Source: Pseudomonadota bacterium
GTDB lineage: Bacteria; Bdellovibrionota; Bacteriovoracia; Bacteriovoracales; Bacteriovoracaceae
Reading direction: 5' to 3'
DNA length: 64,000 bases
Assembly (NCBI GenBank): GCA_027487515.1
Contig: JAIYDL010000007.1
Location: 310,001-374,000, forward strand
This document shows, piece after piece, positions 32,631-39,911 of the stretch. The notes beneath the pieces were generated by a model. It was given only the letters and a program-made list of their open reading frames with translations, was not told the DNA's origin and ran no database searches. Every line of letters starts with the position of its first letter. Within the stretch, counting starts at the first letter, position 1. Made by a program: the position numbers and the translations under genes.

Positions 32631-34067
32631 CTAGTCCTCACCCTGCGCTTTAGTGAACCCTGCTTTCCCATCAAAGAGCTGGAGCTTCTCGATGTGGACC
32701 CACTTCAACTTCGCATCCGTGATCCGGTAAAGAAGGTCGTAGATCTGGCGGTCGGAGATCTCCTTTCCATTTCGGTTAACGAACCGGCAGCGCCAGTGGT
32801 CCACGCAGGCGGTATCCGTTCGGCCCGGGTACACCTTCGTCCCGCGGTTAGAAATCATCTTGAGCTTCATCGCGGTCGATTCTCCACACCTCTCCATGAT
32901 CGCCCCGAGCTCACTCGCGCTACCCTTGAACTCGACGAACACATCCGCCCCGTCGACCCTGCCGACGGCCGAGGAAGATTTGAGGTTTTCGACGATCTTC
33001 CCTGTGTCTACTCGCCCGGGCCTTGGCTTCGGTTGTCCAGCTGGTGCAAGATGAGAAATCACATTGGCCGTGAACTCCGTCGTACTCACGCTGATCGAGT
33101 CTCCGGCGATGTCTCGGGTCTTACTGTTGGCCGATGCCCACGTCTTCCGGACGGCTGCCTCGATCCGCACTGCCGCATCGAGCTCGCCCAGGTACTTCAG
33201 CATGAGGACTCCGGAGAGGATCGCCGCGGTTGGATTGATCACGTTCTTCCCGGCGTACTTCGGTGCCGACCCGTGGACGGCCTCGAAGATGGCGGCGTTA
33301 TGCCCGATGTTCGCCGACGGGGCAAACCCCAGCCCCCCGACGAGGGCCGACGTGAGGTCACTCATGATGTCCCCGTTCATGTTCGTTGTAACGATGACGT
33401 CGAACTGCTCCGGCTTTTTCACGAGCTGGTGGCAGCAGTTATCGATGATGATGTGGTTCGCCTCGATGTCGGGATAGTCCTTCGAAACTTCTTCGAAGAC
33501 TTTCTTAAAGAGGCCCTCGGTGAGTTTCATGATGTTCGCCTTGGTCGCACAGTGCACCGTCTTCCGCCCCTCCATTCGGGCGTATTCGAAAGCGTAGCGC
33601 ATGATTTTCTCGCACCCTGGCCGGGAGATGAGCTTCAAGCACTGGGCCACGTCCGGCGTCTGCATGTGTTCAATGCCGGCGTAAAGGTCCTCGACGTTCT
33701 CCCGGATGACGACGAGGTCGAGCTTGCGTCCTGAGTAGGGAGTAGGAACTCCCTCGAACTCGCTAACGGGACGGACATTAGCGAAGGTTTCGAAGAGCTT
33801 CCGGAGCGTCACGTTCGCTGACTTCTCGCCGAAGCCTACGGGAGTCTCGAGGGGGCCCTTGAGGACGATCCGGTTCTTCCGGATGGACTCGATGGTCTCT
33901 TCGGGGACACCGCTCTCGATGCCCTGTTTAAAAACAGAGGCACCCGCGTGCCGGATTTCCCAGTGGATCGCGACTCCTGAGGCTTCGATGATCTTCCGGG
34001 TAGCGTCGATCACCTCTGGGCCTATGCCGTCGCCGGGGATTAGTGTGACTGTGTGTTTCGTTGTCAT
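32631..34067 (-). CDS. icd: NADP-type isocitrate dehydrogenase, long (Thermus-like) form
   Basis: 478 residues. Isocitrate/isopropylmalate dehydrogenase fold: IPGDGIGPEV at 10-19, the substrate-binding SANVTLRKLF, VIRENVEDLYAGIEH, the metal-binding Asp cluster in NMNGDIMSDLTSALVGGLG, and the cofactor motif FEAVHGSAPKYAGKNVINPTA. About 140 extra C-terminal residues form the domain seen in Thermus-type IDH. It converts isocitrate to 2-oxoglutarate. The small gene upstream ends inside its ribosome site, so the two are translated together; the divergent LysR gene may regulate it. Confidence 0.92.
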   Translation of the reverse strand: MTTKHTVTLIPGDGIGPEVIDATRKIIEASGVAIHWEIRHAGASVFKQGIESGVPEETIESIRKNRIVLKGPLETPVGFGEKSANVTLRKLFETFANVRPVSEFEGVPTPYSGRKLDLVVIRENVEDLYAGIEHMQTPDVAQCLKLISRPGCEKIMRYAFEYARMEGRKTVHCATKANIMKLTEGLFKKVFEEVSKDYPDIEANHIIIDNCCHQLVKKPEQFDVIVTTNMNGDIMSDLTSALVGGLGFAPSANIGHNAAIFEAVHGSAPKYAGKNVINPTAAILSGVLMLKYLGELDAAVRIEAAVRKTWASANSKTRDIAGDSISVSTTEFTANVISHLAPAGQPKPRPGRVDTGKIVENLKSSSAVGRVDGADVFVEFKGSASELGAIMERCGESTAMKLKMISNRGTKVYPGRTDTACVDHWRCRFVNRNGKEISDRQIYDLLYRITDAKLKWVHIEKLQLFDGKAGFTKAQGED

Positions 34068-34077
34068 GGCAAACTCC

Positions 34078-34197
34078 TTAGAGGACGAATCCTGTCATGT
34101 GGGTGTGTTTTTCGACCTCTTTAATCTCTGCTTTTGTGCTGACTTTGAGGATCATGGCGGACAAGAGAGTGAGTAGTAGGAAGATTGTGTGTAACAT
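34078..34197 (-). CDS. Small membrane-peptide gene upstream of icd
   Basis: 39 residues from ATG 34197, with GGAG five bases upstream. Residues 3-19 form a hydrophobic helix (HTIFLLLTLLSAMILKV), the rest is charged with three His. The TAA stop overlaps the AAGGAG that serves icd ten bases later. Well-placed ribosome sites at both ends suggest a real small protein or a leader peptide; homologues would have to be sought to decide. Confidence 0.5.
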   Translation of the reverse strand: MLHTIFLLLTLLSAMILKVSTKAEIKEVEKHTHMTGFVL

Positions 34198-34217
34198 GTG
34201 TTCTCCTTGGTAGCCTG

Positions 34218-34245
34218 ATTCTACGCCTGCGGCTACAATTGAAAA
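34218..34245 (-). promoter_or_regulatory. Sigma-70-like promoter for the small gene and icd
   Basis: Minus strand: TTTTCA at 34245-34240, 16-base spacer, TAGAAT at 34223-34218. The start would fall near 34211, 14 bases before ATG 34197. Confidence 0.4.
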
Positions 34246-34254
34246 AATAGATAA

Positions 34255-34266
34255 ATACCATGGTAT
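34255..34266. promoter_or_regulatory. Perfect 12-base palindrome between icd leader and LysR gene
   Basis: ATACCATGGTAT reads the same on both strands and lies 16 bases before the LysR-type start, upstream of the predicted icd-side promoter. It is a candidate operator for the divergent regulator; it does not show the T-N11-A LysR box clearly. Confidence 0.3.
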
Positions 34267-34281
34267 CCATTGGAGCATCGA

Positions 34282-35178
34282 ATGAATTGGCTGAACTACC
34301 ACCACCTCTTTTACTTCTATAAGATCGCCGAGTTTGGGTCTGTCTCTAAGGCCGCTCTCGAACTGCGGATCGGGCAGCCGACCCTCAGTTCCCAGTTAAA
34401 GGAACTCGAGGGGCGCCTTGGCATTCTCTTCGAGCGCCGTTCGCGCTCACTCATATTGACGGAGCGGGGGAAGATCGTCCTGAAGTACGCGCGGGAGATC
34501 TTCACTCGCGGTGACGAACTCCTGGGAGTTCTGGAGCGGGGCCAGCTCGCTCTGCAACGGGAGCTCGTGCTCGGCGCCCAGGAGGGGGTTCCTAAAGCGA
34601 TCATCTGCGAGACTCTGCTCCGGCTCCATCGCCGAACGAACCTCAAAGTGAGGGTGAGCGAGGGCGAAGCGCCTGTGCTCTTGGACATGCTCCTCGAAGG
34701 AAAAGTCGACCTCGTCGTCTTTGACCATGAGCTTTCGCACACCGAGGGGACAGTGGTCTACCGCTCCGTAGGGAAGGAGAAGATCGCCTTCTGGGGGAGT
34801 GAGAGTTTTCGAAAGAAGACGCGAGGCTTTCCTCGGTCCCTCAATGCCCAGCCGATGATTCTTTCTTGCGTAGGCCATCCTCTGAGACAGGCCGTAGAGC
34901 GCTTCTTCATCGAAAACGATCTCGAACTCCAGATCGCTATCGAGGCCCCAGATACGGCACTCATCAAGGAGCTTGCGGCGAACGGGGGTGGAATCGTTGC
35001 CTTGGGAGAGAGCACGGTGAAGGGCTGGGTGGACGCCGGCCGACTCCATAGGATAGGACGGATCCCTTACACTCAGAACTACAGCCTTGGGATTCTAAAA
35101 AAATTTCTGAAGGATCCACTGTCGGAAATCATCCTCCAAGAGTTTCGTTCGCGGATCATGACGACAGGCCAGGACTGA
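34282..35178 (+). CDS. LysR-family transcriptional regulator, NhaR-like
   Basis: 298 residues. The N-terminal winged HTH opens with NWLNYHHLFYFYKIAEFGSV, as in NhaR-type LysR proteins, followed by QPTLSSQLKELEGRLG and the LTERGK wing; the effector domain spans about 90-295. NhaR controls sodium/proton antiport in enterics; here the neighbours are icd and a small membrane peptide, so another regulon is likely. ATG 34282 is chosen because TGGAG lies six bases upstream; an ATG 12 bases earlier would overlap it. Confidence 0.92.
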   Translation: MNWLNYHHLFYFYKIAEFGSVSKAALELRIGQPTLSSQLKELEGRLGILFERRSRSLILTERGKIVLKYAREIFTRGDELLGVLERGQLALQRELVLGAQEGVPKAIICETLLRLHRRTNLKVRVSEGEAPVLLDMLLEGKVDLVVFDHELSHTEGTVVYRSVGKEKIAFWGSESFRKKTRGFPRSLNAQPMILSCVGHPLRQAVERFFIENDLELQIAIEAPDTALIKELAANGGGIVALGESTVKGWVDAGRLHRIGRIPYTQNYSLGILKKFLKDPLSEIILQEFRSRIMTTGQD

Positions 35179-35234
35179 GCCTCCCTAAACCTCTTACCTT
35201 CTTCCCTGCGCCTCGCTCGGAGAAGCGCCCGCGC

Positions 35235-36557
35235 TCAGGGAGACACCTTTCGGCTACCGTCAGGGTAGAACTCAGCGGAATCGATGGTCTTCCGGGACTG
35301 AAGGTCGGTGATCGTCTCCGTCACTTTCTTCCCTCCTTCCCAGACTTGGTCATACCTCTGACCGGCCTTGATGAAGAAGCTCTTGCCGGACTGGATCCCC
35401 GCTTCATCGAAGCAAGTCTCAGAGGTCGCACTGTCGTTCTCAAATACTTGCCGGCAACCGACGAGTCTCATCGTTGGGATTTGGTCATCGACGTGCGGGT
35501 AAATGGAGGACCGTAGCTCCTGCGTCCGCGCCAGAGTGGCATACGTTTCTACTAACCCACCACGGTCTTCAAAGTGCTTCACGTTGATCCGAACTCTATG
35601 CTTATCGACCGGTGAGTATTCGGCGTCGATCTTGATCTTCGAATTTTGATAGTACTGTGTGAGCTGAGACGGCACGTCATCGCGGTACAGGATCTCGATC
35701 GCGAGTTTCCCATCCTCGAAGAAGACTCTCTGCTTCCCTTCGCGCTTGTTCGCCCGAAAGACCGTCTCCACCAGCTTGCGCTTCTCATCTCGTGTCCAGA
35801 TCGTCGCCACTCCTTCGATCTTACAGTCCTGCATGGTATACTTCACAACTTTCCTCGCCATAAAATCTCCTGCCATCGTTTTCTTTTCACCGTTGCACCG
35901 GTCATGTTCAGCAGATTTTTCGGTCCGATAGTATTCTTCGAGTTTCGGTTGATAGGGCCCCATGTCAATCCTGCGACAATCTTCATCCTTGTGGCCTCGC
36001 TGACCATCGACGAAGCATTCACCGATGCCCGTGATTTTTTCACCTTCAAAGACCAGCAAGAGTCCGGTTTCTTTGCCCCGGTGCCACTGGCGAACGGACT
36101 TTCCGCTGATGCTGACTCCACCAGCCGCTCTTGTGGACATACTCAATGATTGTGAGAAGCCATGTTTCTGACCTTTTGAAAAAGCCTCTTCCGCCAGAAA
36201 CATTCTAAGCTTCGGATCCCAACTAGACTTGCTGACTCCGTCGAGGAGACCGTTGCGAAACTCTGCTTCCACTCTTGGCTCGCCGTCCTTACCCCAGCAC
36301 TTCATTACGCCTTGCAATTTCCCGTCCCGATAAGAGGACTCATAGAGCGTGGCGTGAGACCCAAGCTGATCTTTACAAGTTTGCTTACCGTCAAAGCGGT
36401 TGGCCTTATTCTTTCTTACTTTGCAGTCCATCAGCTCTTCATCCATGCAAGTATCCATGAGCATGTCCAGATCTTGAACTTTGACCAGGTCCTGCTCAAT
36501 GGCATTCGCCGGAAGAATCGAAACGACAAAAAAACACAAAATGATAAATTTATCCAT
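35235..36557 (-). CDS. Secreted protein with YwqK/MORN-like repeats
   Basis: 440 residues. Signal peptide (about 1-19, ending ANA), Cys-rich start (five Cys between 30 and 65), then repeats of the YwqK kind: YRDGKLQGVMKCWGKDGEP with VEAEFRNGLLDGVSKSSW, and later VFRANKREGKQRVFFEDGK with IEILYRDDVPSQLTQYY. Such beta-hairpin repeats occur in secreted proteins and MORN-like scaffolds. Function unknown; the original antitoxin label of the family should not be transferred. It converges with the LysR gene. Confidence 0.78.
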   Translation of the reverse strand: MDKFIILCFFVVSILPANAIEQDLVKVQDLDMLMDTCMDEELMDCKVRKNKANRFDGKQTCKDQLGSHATLYESSYRDGKLQGVMKCWGKDGEPRVEAEFRNGLLDGVSKSSWDPKLRMFLAEEAFSKGQKHGFSQSLSMSTRAAGGVSISGKSVRQWHRGKETGLLLVFEGEKITGIGECFVDGQRGHKDEDCRRIDMGPYQPKLEEYYRTEKSAEHDRCNGEKKTMAGDFMARKVVKYTMQDCKIEGVATIWTRDEKRKLVETVFRANKREGKQRVFFEDGKLAIEILYRDDVPSQLTQYYQNSKIKIDAEYSPVDKHRVRINVKHFEDRGGLVETYATLARTQELRSSIYPHVDDQIPTMRLVGCRQVFENDSATSETCFDEAGIQSGKSFFIKAGQRYDQVWEGGKKVTETITDLQSRKTIDSAEFYPDGSRKVSP

Positions 36558-36870
36558 CCTCTCATTATTCGGAATCAGCTTTATTTTTACACTCGCCCCG
36601 CAGCAGAGGGAGTGATGACCCCCGCTCCCTTCGGTTACCCAGGCACCGATGACTGTGGAGAATCGAGCAAGAATTTCGAACTGAGGCCAGACTCCCTTTG
36701 AGGTCTTAATGGATAAAAACCGTCGGTCGCAAGGTCGGAGGACACGTGGCTTTGGCCGTCAAAAAAATAGGCACTCCGATCAATTTTACTCCAATATCAA
36801 ATGAACGTAGGTCCGCACAGACTCCTGGTGGTAGGTTCTCTCCAAACGAAGGTCATCAAACGGAGGAACT
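36558..36870. other. 313-base stretch without a gene
   Basis: Divergent intergenic region between the YwqK-like gene and the 50-residue-repeat gene. It holds the two leaders and an A-rich stretch around 36760-36770. GGAGG at 36861-36865 belongs to the gene at 36871. I found no convincing promoter, hairpin or short gene. Confidence 0.6.
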
Positions 36871-37545
36871 ATGAAAGTTTTAGTCTTACTCATGCAACTC
36901 ATCTTGGGTCTCGTGCCCCTATCCGGATTCGCCTACGGAATCGAATGCGGAGACTTAGTCGAAACCGCGTACCGGAACGAGTACAACTTGCGCGTCGTGA
37001 GCGAAATGTCCGGCGAACGCTTCTTCATGACGGATGGAACCGTTTATCACCGCGATTACGTGAGACCCTTGCTCTCGGAGATGAATGGAATCTCAGTGGG
37101 TGACAGGGTGGAGACTGCGTACAATAACGCCTATGAAATCCGAACCGTGAGGGCCATCTCATCGGAGCGGTTTTACATGACCGACGGGACAACGTATCAC
37201 CGCGACTACGTCAGAGCGCTTAGTACGCGATTGAATGGCATCTCCGTTGGAGACCGCGTCGAGACCGCGTATCGAGGGGAGTACAACATCCGTGTGGTCC
37301 AGCGGATTTCGGGAGAACGGTTTTACATGCGGGATGGCACTGTCTACAACCAAGACTATGTCAGCCGCTTGCACACCTCGCTCAATGGGATCTCCATCGG
37401 TGACCGGGTTGAATCGAGTTACAATGGAAACTTCCGTCGGCACGTCGTTAAGTACATCTCCAACGAACGGATCCATATGGTCGATGGAGGAATCTTTCAT
37501 CGGAGCTACGTTTCCCTCCTGAACTGCGGACGGAACTGCCGGTAA
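36871..37545 (+). CDS. Secreted protein of four 50-residue repeats
   Basis: 224 residues. Signal peptide (1-22), then four consecutive repeats of exactly 50 residues (the last 48): GDRVETAYxxxYxIRVV, a variable turn, SGERFYMxDGTxYHRDYV and LNGISV. Cys26 at the start and Cys219/Cys223 at the end may close the structure. The pattern suggests small five-stranded beta-barrel or SH3-like modules. No family recognised. Copies differ at many silent positions, so the duplication is old and kept by selection. A strong terminator follows. Confidence 0.8.
   Translation: MKVLVLLMQLILGLVPLSGFAYGIECGDLVETAYRNEYNLRVVSEMSGERFFMTDGTVYHRDYVRPLLSEMNGISVGDRVETAYNNAYEIRTVRAISSERFYMTDGTTYHRDYVRALSTRLNGISVGDRVETAYRGEYNIRVVQRISGERFYMRDGTVYNQDYVSRLHTSLNGISIGDRVESSYNGNFRRHVVKYISNERIHMVDGGIFHRSYVSLLNCGRNCR
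36949..37542 (+). repeat. Four in-frame 150-base tandem repeats
   Basis: Units at 36949-37098, 37099-37248, 37249-37398 and 37399-37542, each encoding one 50-residue module of the secreted protein. The protein similarity is much higher than the DNA similarity. Confidence 0.85.
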
Positions 37546-37582
37546 TCTCGAAGCCAATTCCTATCGGCCTCCGGCCGAATCG

Positions 37583-37616
37583 AGCAGGGTCTACCCCAGG
37601 GTAGCCCCTGCTTTTG
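37583..37616 (+). terminator. Intrinsic terminator after the 50-residue-repeat gene
   Basis: Stem AGCAGGG-T-CTACC paired with GGTAG-C-CCCTGCT (one mismatch), short loop, then TTTTGAGTTTT. Confidence 0.82.
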
Positions 37617-37719
37617 AGTTTTCACTCCTCACAAAATAGACACTATGAAATCTTTTCTCAGCAGCGCCCGAGGCCTCGGAGTGCCGCTATCATTGGGCAA
37701 TACCTACCAGGAGTCTCCC

Positions 37720-38721
37720 GTGAAGCCGTCATCCCTACTCGTTGCCCTCGTCCTCGTCTCCGCCTGCTCGAAGGTGAAAGAAATCAACAAGCGGACCCAG
37801 AGCATGGAGCGCGCCACAGAGCAGGTCTCGAACACCACCGAAGACCTCCGGGAAACCACAACCGTCATGTACCAACAAGAGCGCTCCCGAGAAGCGGAAG
37901 CCACGCGCGAGGAGAAGTTTCAGATCCTGATGGACGACGAGGCAGAACTCGGTGGACGGTTAACCGCGGCCGGGGTCTACTTGCAATCCTTCGAGTTCCA
38001 GCTCTGGGCCGGGAACGAAAGCTTCGATGACCAACGGGCCCTGGAACGGTTCTACCTGGACGCCGTGAACGAGTTCACGCGCCGGAGTGCGGACTTGTTC
38101 GAAAAAATCAACCTTCGCAGAATGTCGACCGTCCGGAAAGATAAAATGGAGCTCTCCTTCTATGCGCTCGCTGCCAGTCTTCATTTGAACCATGCGTTCC
38201 AAGAAGAGCAGGCACGGAAGACCGGGAGACCTCTGGTGTCGATGTATAGCCTCATCAAAAATGCGCTGAAGAAAGAGAAAGATCGGCGGCCGCTTCTCGC
38301 TCATGAAGAAGTTCTTCTGACGGGGATTAACAAAGAGATCATGACCGAGTTCCTGAAAGCTCGGGTCGATATCCTTTCGGCGTTCGCCCTGAAGAACCTC
38401 ACCGATCAGAACGACCTGACGCTCACTCAACGGGCCAAGGCCCTCATTTTCCGGATCACCGGAGGTCGCCTCGGAGAGATTGATCTTCCAGAGGTTTATC
38501 AGGAAACCAATGCCGCCACGAGAACCTTCATCACAAGAAACCTCGATAGTGCCGTCGAAACTCGGCAGTACCTTCGAACTGTCAGCGTCGAGAAAAAACT
38601 TGAGCGCACGCTTGAATCGGCGTTCAAATCCATCGACCTCAACGAATCGAGGACGGCACCCCCGGCGATCGACCAGCGACGCCAGGAAATCCGGAAGCTC
38701 ATCGACCTGTTGGTCGAGTAG
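37720..38721 (+). CDS. Putative lipoprotein with coiled coil
   Basis: 333 residues from GTG 37720, six bases after GGAG. The signal peptide ends in the lipobox LVSAC (Cys16). Residues 18-70 are a charged, heptad-rich coiled coil (KEINKRTQSMERATEQVSN), and the rest is almost entirely helical. No cysteines after the lipobox. It could span between membrane and cell wall, but no family is recognised. An ATG further upstream (37645) would bury the signal peptide and is rejected. Confidence 0.75.
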   Translation: MKPSSLLVALVLVSACSKVKEINKRTQSMERATEQVSNTTEDLRETTTVMYQQERSREAEATREEKFQILMDDEAELGGRLTAAGVYLQSFEFQLWAGNESFDDQRALERFYLDAVNEFTRRSADLFEKINLRRMSTVRKDKMELSFYALAASLHLNHAFQEEQARKTGRPLVSMYSLIKNALKKEKDRRPLLAHEEVLLTGINKEIMTEFLKARVDILSAFALKNLTDQNDLTLTQRAKALIFRITGGRLGEIDLPEVYQETNAATRTFITRNLDSAVETRQYLRTVSVEKKLERTLESAFKSIDLNESRTAPPAIDQRRQEIRKLIDLLVE

Positions 38722-38894
38722 TCCAAGAGAAACAACGAATCCTGCTGAAGGCACGGAGACAGTTAAGTCGCTCCGGGCGCCCCTACGATTGCCCCTATTT
38801 TAAAAAATCTCCCTCCGAAGCGGTAATTGCTTTGCATTTATTAAGACCTTCCCTAAGCTCTTAGTACAAACAATGACCCTTCAAGGAGGAAGTT

Positions 38895-39434
38895 TTGAAA
38901 CGATTACTCATCGTCGTTATCGCCGCTAGCGTGTCGGTAACAGCCCTCGCCCAAAGTGGCAAGAACACCGGTCTCATCGGTGGTGCCGTAGACCAGTCTA
39001 AGCAATCGGCCGCCTACGGCATGGCCGGCTGCGGACTCGGCTCTGTGCTGTTCGGTGAAACTGAAAGCCGCGGAGGTCAGATTCTGGCCTCGACAACGAA
39101 CGGCATCTACGGAAACAATACCTTCGGTATGTCTTCCGGAACCTCAAACTGTGTTCCAGACAATTCGGCCACGAGCGCGGCCATGCGGAAGAACATGGAA
39201 ATGTTCGTCGCGGCCAACAAAGAGTCTCTGGCCAATGACGTCGCGAAATCAAACGGAGAAACCATCACCGCGATTTCAAACATCATGGGCTGCACAGATT
39301 CGTCTTACCTCGGCGCCAAACTTCAGGCCCGCTACGAGACCATCTTCGCGACCAAAGAAGCAACACAGGTCTCTGAAAGCATGATGACCACCGTGGCCTC
39401 AGATCGGTACCTCGCCGAAACCTGTAAACTCTAA
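38895..39434 (+). CDS. DUF3015-family secreted protein, copy 1
   Basis: 179 residues from a TTG start with AAGGAGGA five bases upstream. Signal peptide (1-19, ending ALA). The DUF3015 core is AYGMAGCGLGSVLFG, then ASTTNGIYGNNTFGMSSGTS and NC, ending in a helical domain with IMGCTDSSYLGAKLQARY. Four conserved Cys probably form two disulfides. Function of the family is unknown; members are common in outer-membrane or periplasmic fractions of proteobacteria. Pairs with the shorter paralogue 15 bases downstream. Confidence 0.85.
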   Translation: MKRLLIVVIAASVSVTALAQSGKNTGLIGGAVDQSKQSAAYGMAGCGLGSVLFGETESRGGQILASTTNGIYGNNTFGMSSGTSNCVPDNSATSAAMRKNMEMFVAANKESLANDVAKSNGETITAISNIMGCTDSSYLGAKLQARYETIFATKEATQVSESMMTTVASDRYLAETCKL

Positions 39435-39449
39435 GGAAAGGTTAAGACT

Positions 39450-39911
39450 ATGAAATACATCCTCATCGCATTTGCTCTCGCTACCTCTGTCGCCGCTATC
39501 GCGGCTAAGCCCTACGGCATGGCCGGCTGTGGTCTCGGAACTCAGCTCATGGGCAAAGAAGGCAATCAAATCCTCGCCGCCACCACTAACGGCACCGGAA
39601 CTCAAACCTTCGGCATTTCCTCTGGGACATCGAACTGTGTGACCGCCACTCAGCAGACCGCTATGATCCGGAACTTCATCGAGGCCAACTACGCGGCCCT
39701 CGTTACCGACATGGCCAAGGGCCAGGGCGACGCGATGAAGACCCTCTCTGGTTTCTACGGGTGTGACACCGCTGCGTTCGCAACCGAGATGAAGACCAAC
39801 TACGAGCGCATCACGCCGCGGACAGAAAACGCTACGGCCGTGATGGCGAACATCAACGCCGTCATCGAAACCACACCGGCGCTTTCTTCAACCTGCACGC
39901 ATGCGATCTAA
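39450..39911 (+). CDS. DUF3015-family secreted protein, copy 2
   Basis: 153 residues. Signal peptide (1-18), then YGMAGCGLGTQLMG, ATTNGTGTQTFGISSGTSNC and FYGCDTAAFATEMKTNYERI, matching copy 1 with a shorter spacer. AAGG precedes the ATG. Its stop overlaps the first bases of the DUF4105 gene, and its terminator lies inside that gene's signal-peptide region (39925-39955). Confidence 0.85.
   Translation: MKYILIAFALATSVAAIAAKPYGMAGCGLGTQLMGKEGNQILAATTNGTGTQTFGISSGTSNCVTATQQTAMIRNFIEANYAALVTDMAKGQGDAMKTLSGFYGCDTAAFATEMKTNYERITPRTENATAVMANINAVIETTPALSSTCTHAI

Noticed and set aside
32694..33734. 346-codon open frame antisense to icd
   Set aside because: The icd frame shows all enzyme motifs; the antisense translation is compositionally odd and has no motif.
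36757..36780. TCAAA followed by TCCGATCA, resembling a FliA site before the 50-residue-repeat gene
   Set aside because: The half-sites are only 11 bases apart instead of 14-15.
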